Assembly (NCBI GenBank): GCA_036231565.1
Contig: JAZAHA010000016.1
Span: forward strand, 1-64,000
Direction: 5' to 3'
DNA length: 64,000 bases
Source: Maricaulis sp036231565
GTDB taxonomy: Bacteria > Pseudomonadota > Alphaproteobacteria > Caulobacterales > Maricaulaceae
The first letter of the stretch is position 1. Each line of letters starts with the position of its first letter. Position numbers and translations under genes: made by a program. The notes beneath the pieces are model-generated. The model was not told the origin of the DNA, did no database searches, and saw only the letters and a list, made by a program, of their open reading frames with translations. This document shows positions 62,734-64,000 of this stretch, piece by piece.

Positions 62734-64000
62734 ATGCGATCACTGCTAGGCCTCGGCGTTGCGCTCTGCGCGCTGACGGGACCCGCCATCGGCGACGACC
62801 TCTATTTCGGCTTCACCCGGCTTGATCCGGAGACGCAAAGCGTCGTGGCTGACAGCTATGTCGTGGTGCGTGACGGCCTGATCCTGTCGGCCGGGCAGGG
62901 CGATGCACCCGCAGCGGCTTACGACAACCGCCATGACATGTCCGGCCTCTACGCCTTGCCGGGCTTTATCGATGCGCACGGCCACCTCGTCGCCGGCCCC
63001 CACACGGTGGAGGTCGAGGACGGCGCGCCCGTCGTCAAGATGGACAGTATCGACGAGGTCACACGGTACAATGCGCGCATGGCGCTGGCCTTTGGAGTCA
63101 CGACGGTGCGCAATCCCGGCGGCGGCACTGAAGCCGCGGCGGCCTATGACCGCAACATCGCCGAGGGACGCTGGACAGGGCCGGACGCCCTGCATGCCGG
63201 TGCGGTGATCCAGCCGCCACCCTTCGGCGGCAGCGCGTTTGCCTATCCGGCCAGCCATGCCGGGTGGGACGCTGAAGCTGCACGGCAGGCGGACGCCGGC
63301 ATGAGCTATTTCAAGCTCTATCACGGGCTTTCGGAAGAGGAACTGGCGCTGGGGATAGCGGCGGCCCACGCCCACGGGCTCGATGCCATCGCCCATCTCG
63401 ACCAGGTCAGCTGGACCCGCGCGGCCGAGCTGGGCATTGACGGCCTGCTCCATTCACTCCCCACCAGTGCCGATCTTCTGCCGGAGGCCGAGCGCGCCGC
63501 CTACACCGCGTCGCTGGGCCGCGATTCGACCCCGCTCTATCGCTGGTTCGAGCTGGCCGATCTCGACGGACCGGAAATCACGCACATGCTGGCGACCCTG
63601 GTCGAGCACGATGTCTCGGTCGACCTCACCCTGACCGTCAACGCCATGATGACCGAGACCGATCCGGCAGCCGTCTTCTTCCCGCCCGAGGAAGTCGCCT
63701 ATCTGCACCCGCAGTCGCGGGACGCAATGCTCGCCATGCTGCCCCTGTCCACCTATGGCTGGACGCCGGAAGACTTCAGCCGCGCCCGCGCGGCGATGGA
63801 GCAGGTCTACGCCTTTGCGCGGCGCGTCGATGCGGCCGGTGTCACCCTGCTGCTCGGCACTGACGGCAATGGCGGCGGCCCCGCCCTGGCCCGCGAGCTC
63901 GAATTCCATGCCCGCGCCGGCTTTCCCAACTGGGAGATTCTCGAACTGGCGACGAGCCGGAATGCCGACGGTCTGGGTCTGTCGGAGCAGACCGGGCGGA
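62734..64000 (+). CDS. Amidohydrolase-family protein, runs off end
   Basis: At least 422 residues of a metal-dependent amidohydrolase; the stop is beyond the window. A signal peptide (MRSLLGLGVALCALTGPAIG) predicts export. Metal ligands: D-A-H-G-H (His82, His84) in LPGFIDAHGHLV, a possible carbamylated Lys in SYFKLYHG, then AHAHGLDAIAHLD, and an Asp in LLLGTDGNGG. The substrate class (dipeptidase-, imidazolonepropionase- or prolidase-like) is not resolved. ATG 62734 has AGGAG at 6 bases; the ATG at 62728 is too close. Confidence 0.88.
   Translation, partial: MRSLLGLGVALCALTGPAIGDDLYFGFTRLDPETQSVVADSYVVVRDGLILSAGQGDAPAAAYDNRHDMSGLYALPGFIDAHGHLVAGPHTVEVEDGAPVVKMDSIDEVTRYNARMALAFGVTTVRNPGGGTEAAAAYDRNIAEGRWTGPDALHAGAVIQPPPFGGSAFAYPASHAGWDAEAARQADAGMSYFKLYHGLSEEELALGIAAAHAHGLDAIAHLDQVSWTRAAELGIDGLLHSLPTSADLLPEAERAAYTASLGRDSTPLYRWFELADLDGPEITHMLATLVEHDVSVDLTLTVNAMMTETDPAAVFFPPEEVAYLHPQSRDAMLAMLPLSTYGWTPEDFSRARAAMEQVYAFARRVDAAGVTLLLGTDGNGGGPALARELEFHARAGFPNWEILELATSRNADGLGLSEQTGR

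Overview
The window reads as ordinary, gene-dense chromosome of a GC-rich alphaproteobacterium. A gcrA homologue (CcrM/GcrA cell-cycle regulator), the gene order phoR-pstC-pstA-pstB-phoU-phoB without pstS, DUF481 and porin-type outer-membrane proteins, and several exported peptidases point to Caulobacterales, most likely a marine Maricaulis/Hyphomonadaceae-type organism. The family placement is an inference from gene content, not from a marker tree. I see no prophage, IS transposase, CRISPR array or plasmid module.

Layout. 1-4.8 kb: an accessory-looking stretch with small genes (membrane-anchored XRE regulator, YkgJ-type Cys cluster protein, two small secreted proteins with near-identical leaders, a DUF559 nuclease-like protein) separated by palindromic repeats, then a DUF481 protein. 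4.8-7.7 kb: gamma-glutamyltransferase lipoprotein divergent from a P1 peptidase. 7.8-11.6 kb: tRNA-Arg(ACG), a 0.8-kb gap with a strong terminator, a chemoreceptor gene split by an in-frame TAG, and a porin. 12.4-17.2 kb: a translationally coupled three-gene operon for the osmolyte N-acetylglutaminylglutamine amide (NAGGN). 17.2-24 kb: MFS and Lrp genes divergent from a class V PLP enzyme, a GGCT-like protein, a repeat-rich exported protein with a CtrA-like palindrome upstream, and a DUF819 membrane protein. 24.1-30.6 kb: three tandem M13 metallopeptidases, each with its own terminator. 30.7-36.6 kb: a tripartite RND efflux operon. 36.9-44.1 kb: the Pho/Pst phosphate operon with a clear three-unit Pho box. 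44.1-48.7 kb: a LysR-divergent cyclase/DMT/NAD(P)-binding operon and a GH5 lipoprotein. 48.8-52.6 kb: gcrA, an orphan ABC-2 permease, argD and hslO. 52.6-57.3 kb: two TrkH-type K+ transporters bracketing apaG and a dCTP-deaminase-like gene. 57.4-64 kb: tRNA-Gly(CCC), an S9 peptidase, a small membrane protein overlapping a GT2 glycosyltransferase, a SixA phosphatase, a 1-Cys peroxiredoxin and an amidohydrolase that runs off the end.

Together the genes suggest a marine protein-scavenging lifestyle: exported peptidases (three M13, S9, P1, gamma-glutamyltransferase), osmoadaptation (NAGGN, TrkH) and phosphate-starvation response. I did not find a convincing new defence or mobile system. The best leads are the nonsense-interrupted chemoreceptor, the tandem M13 array, the duplicated leader of the small secreted proteins, the repeat-built envelope protein with its CtrA-like palindrome, and the large operator-like palindromes ahead of the RND operon and the terminal amidohydrolase.
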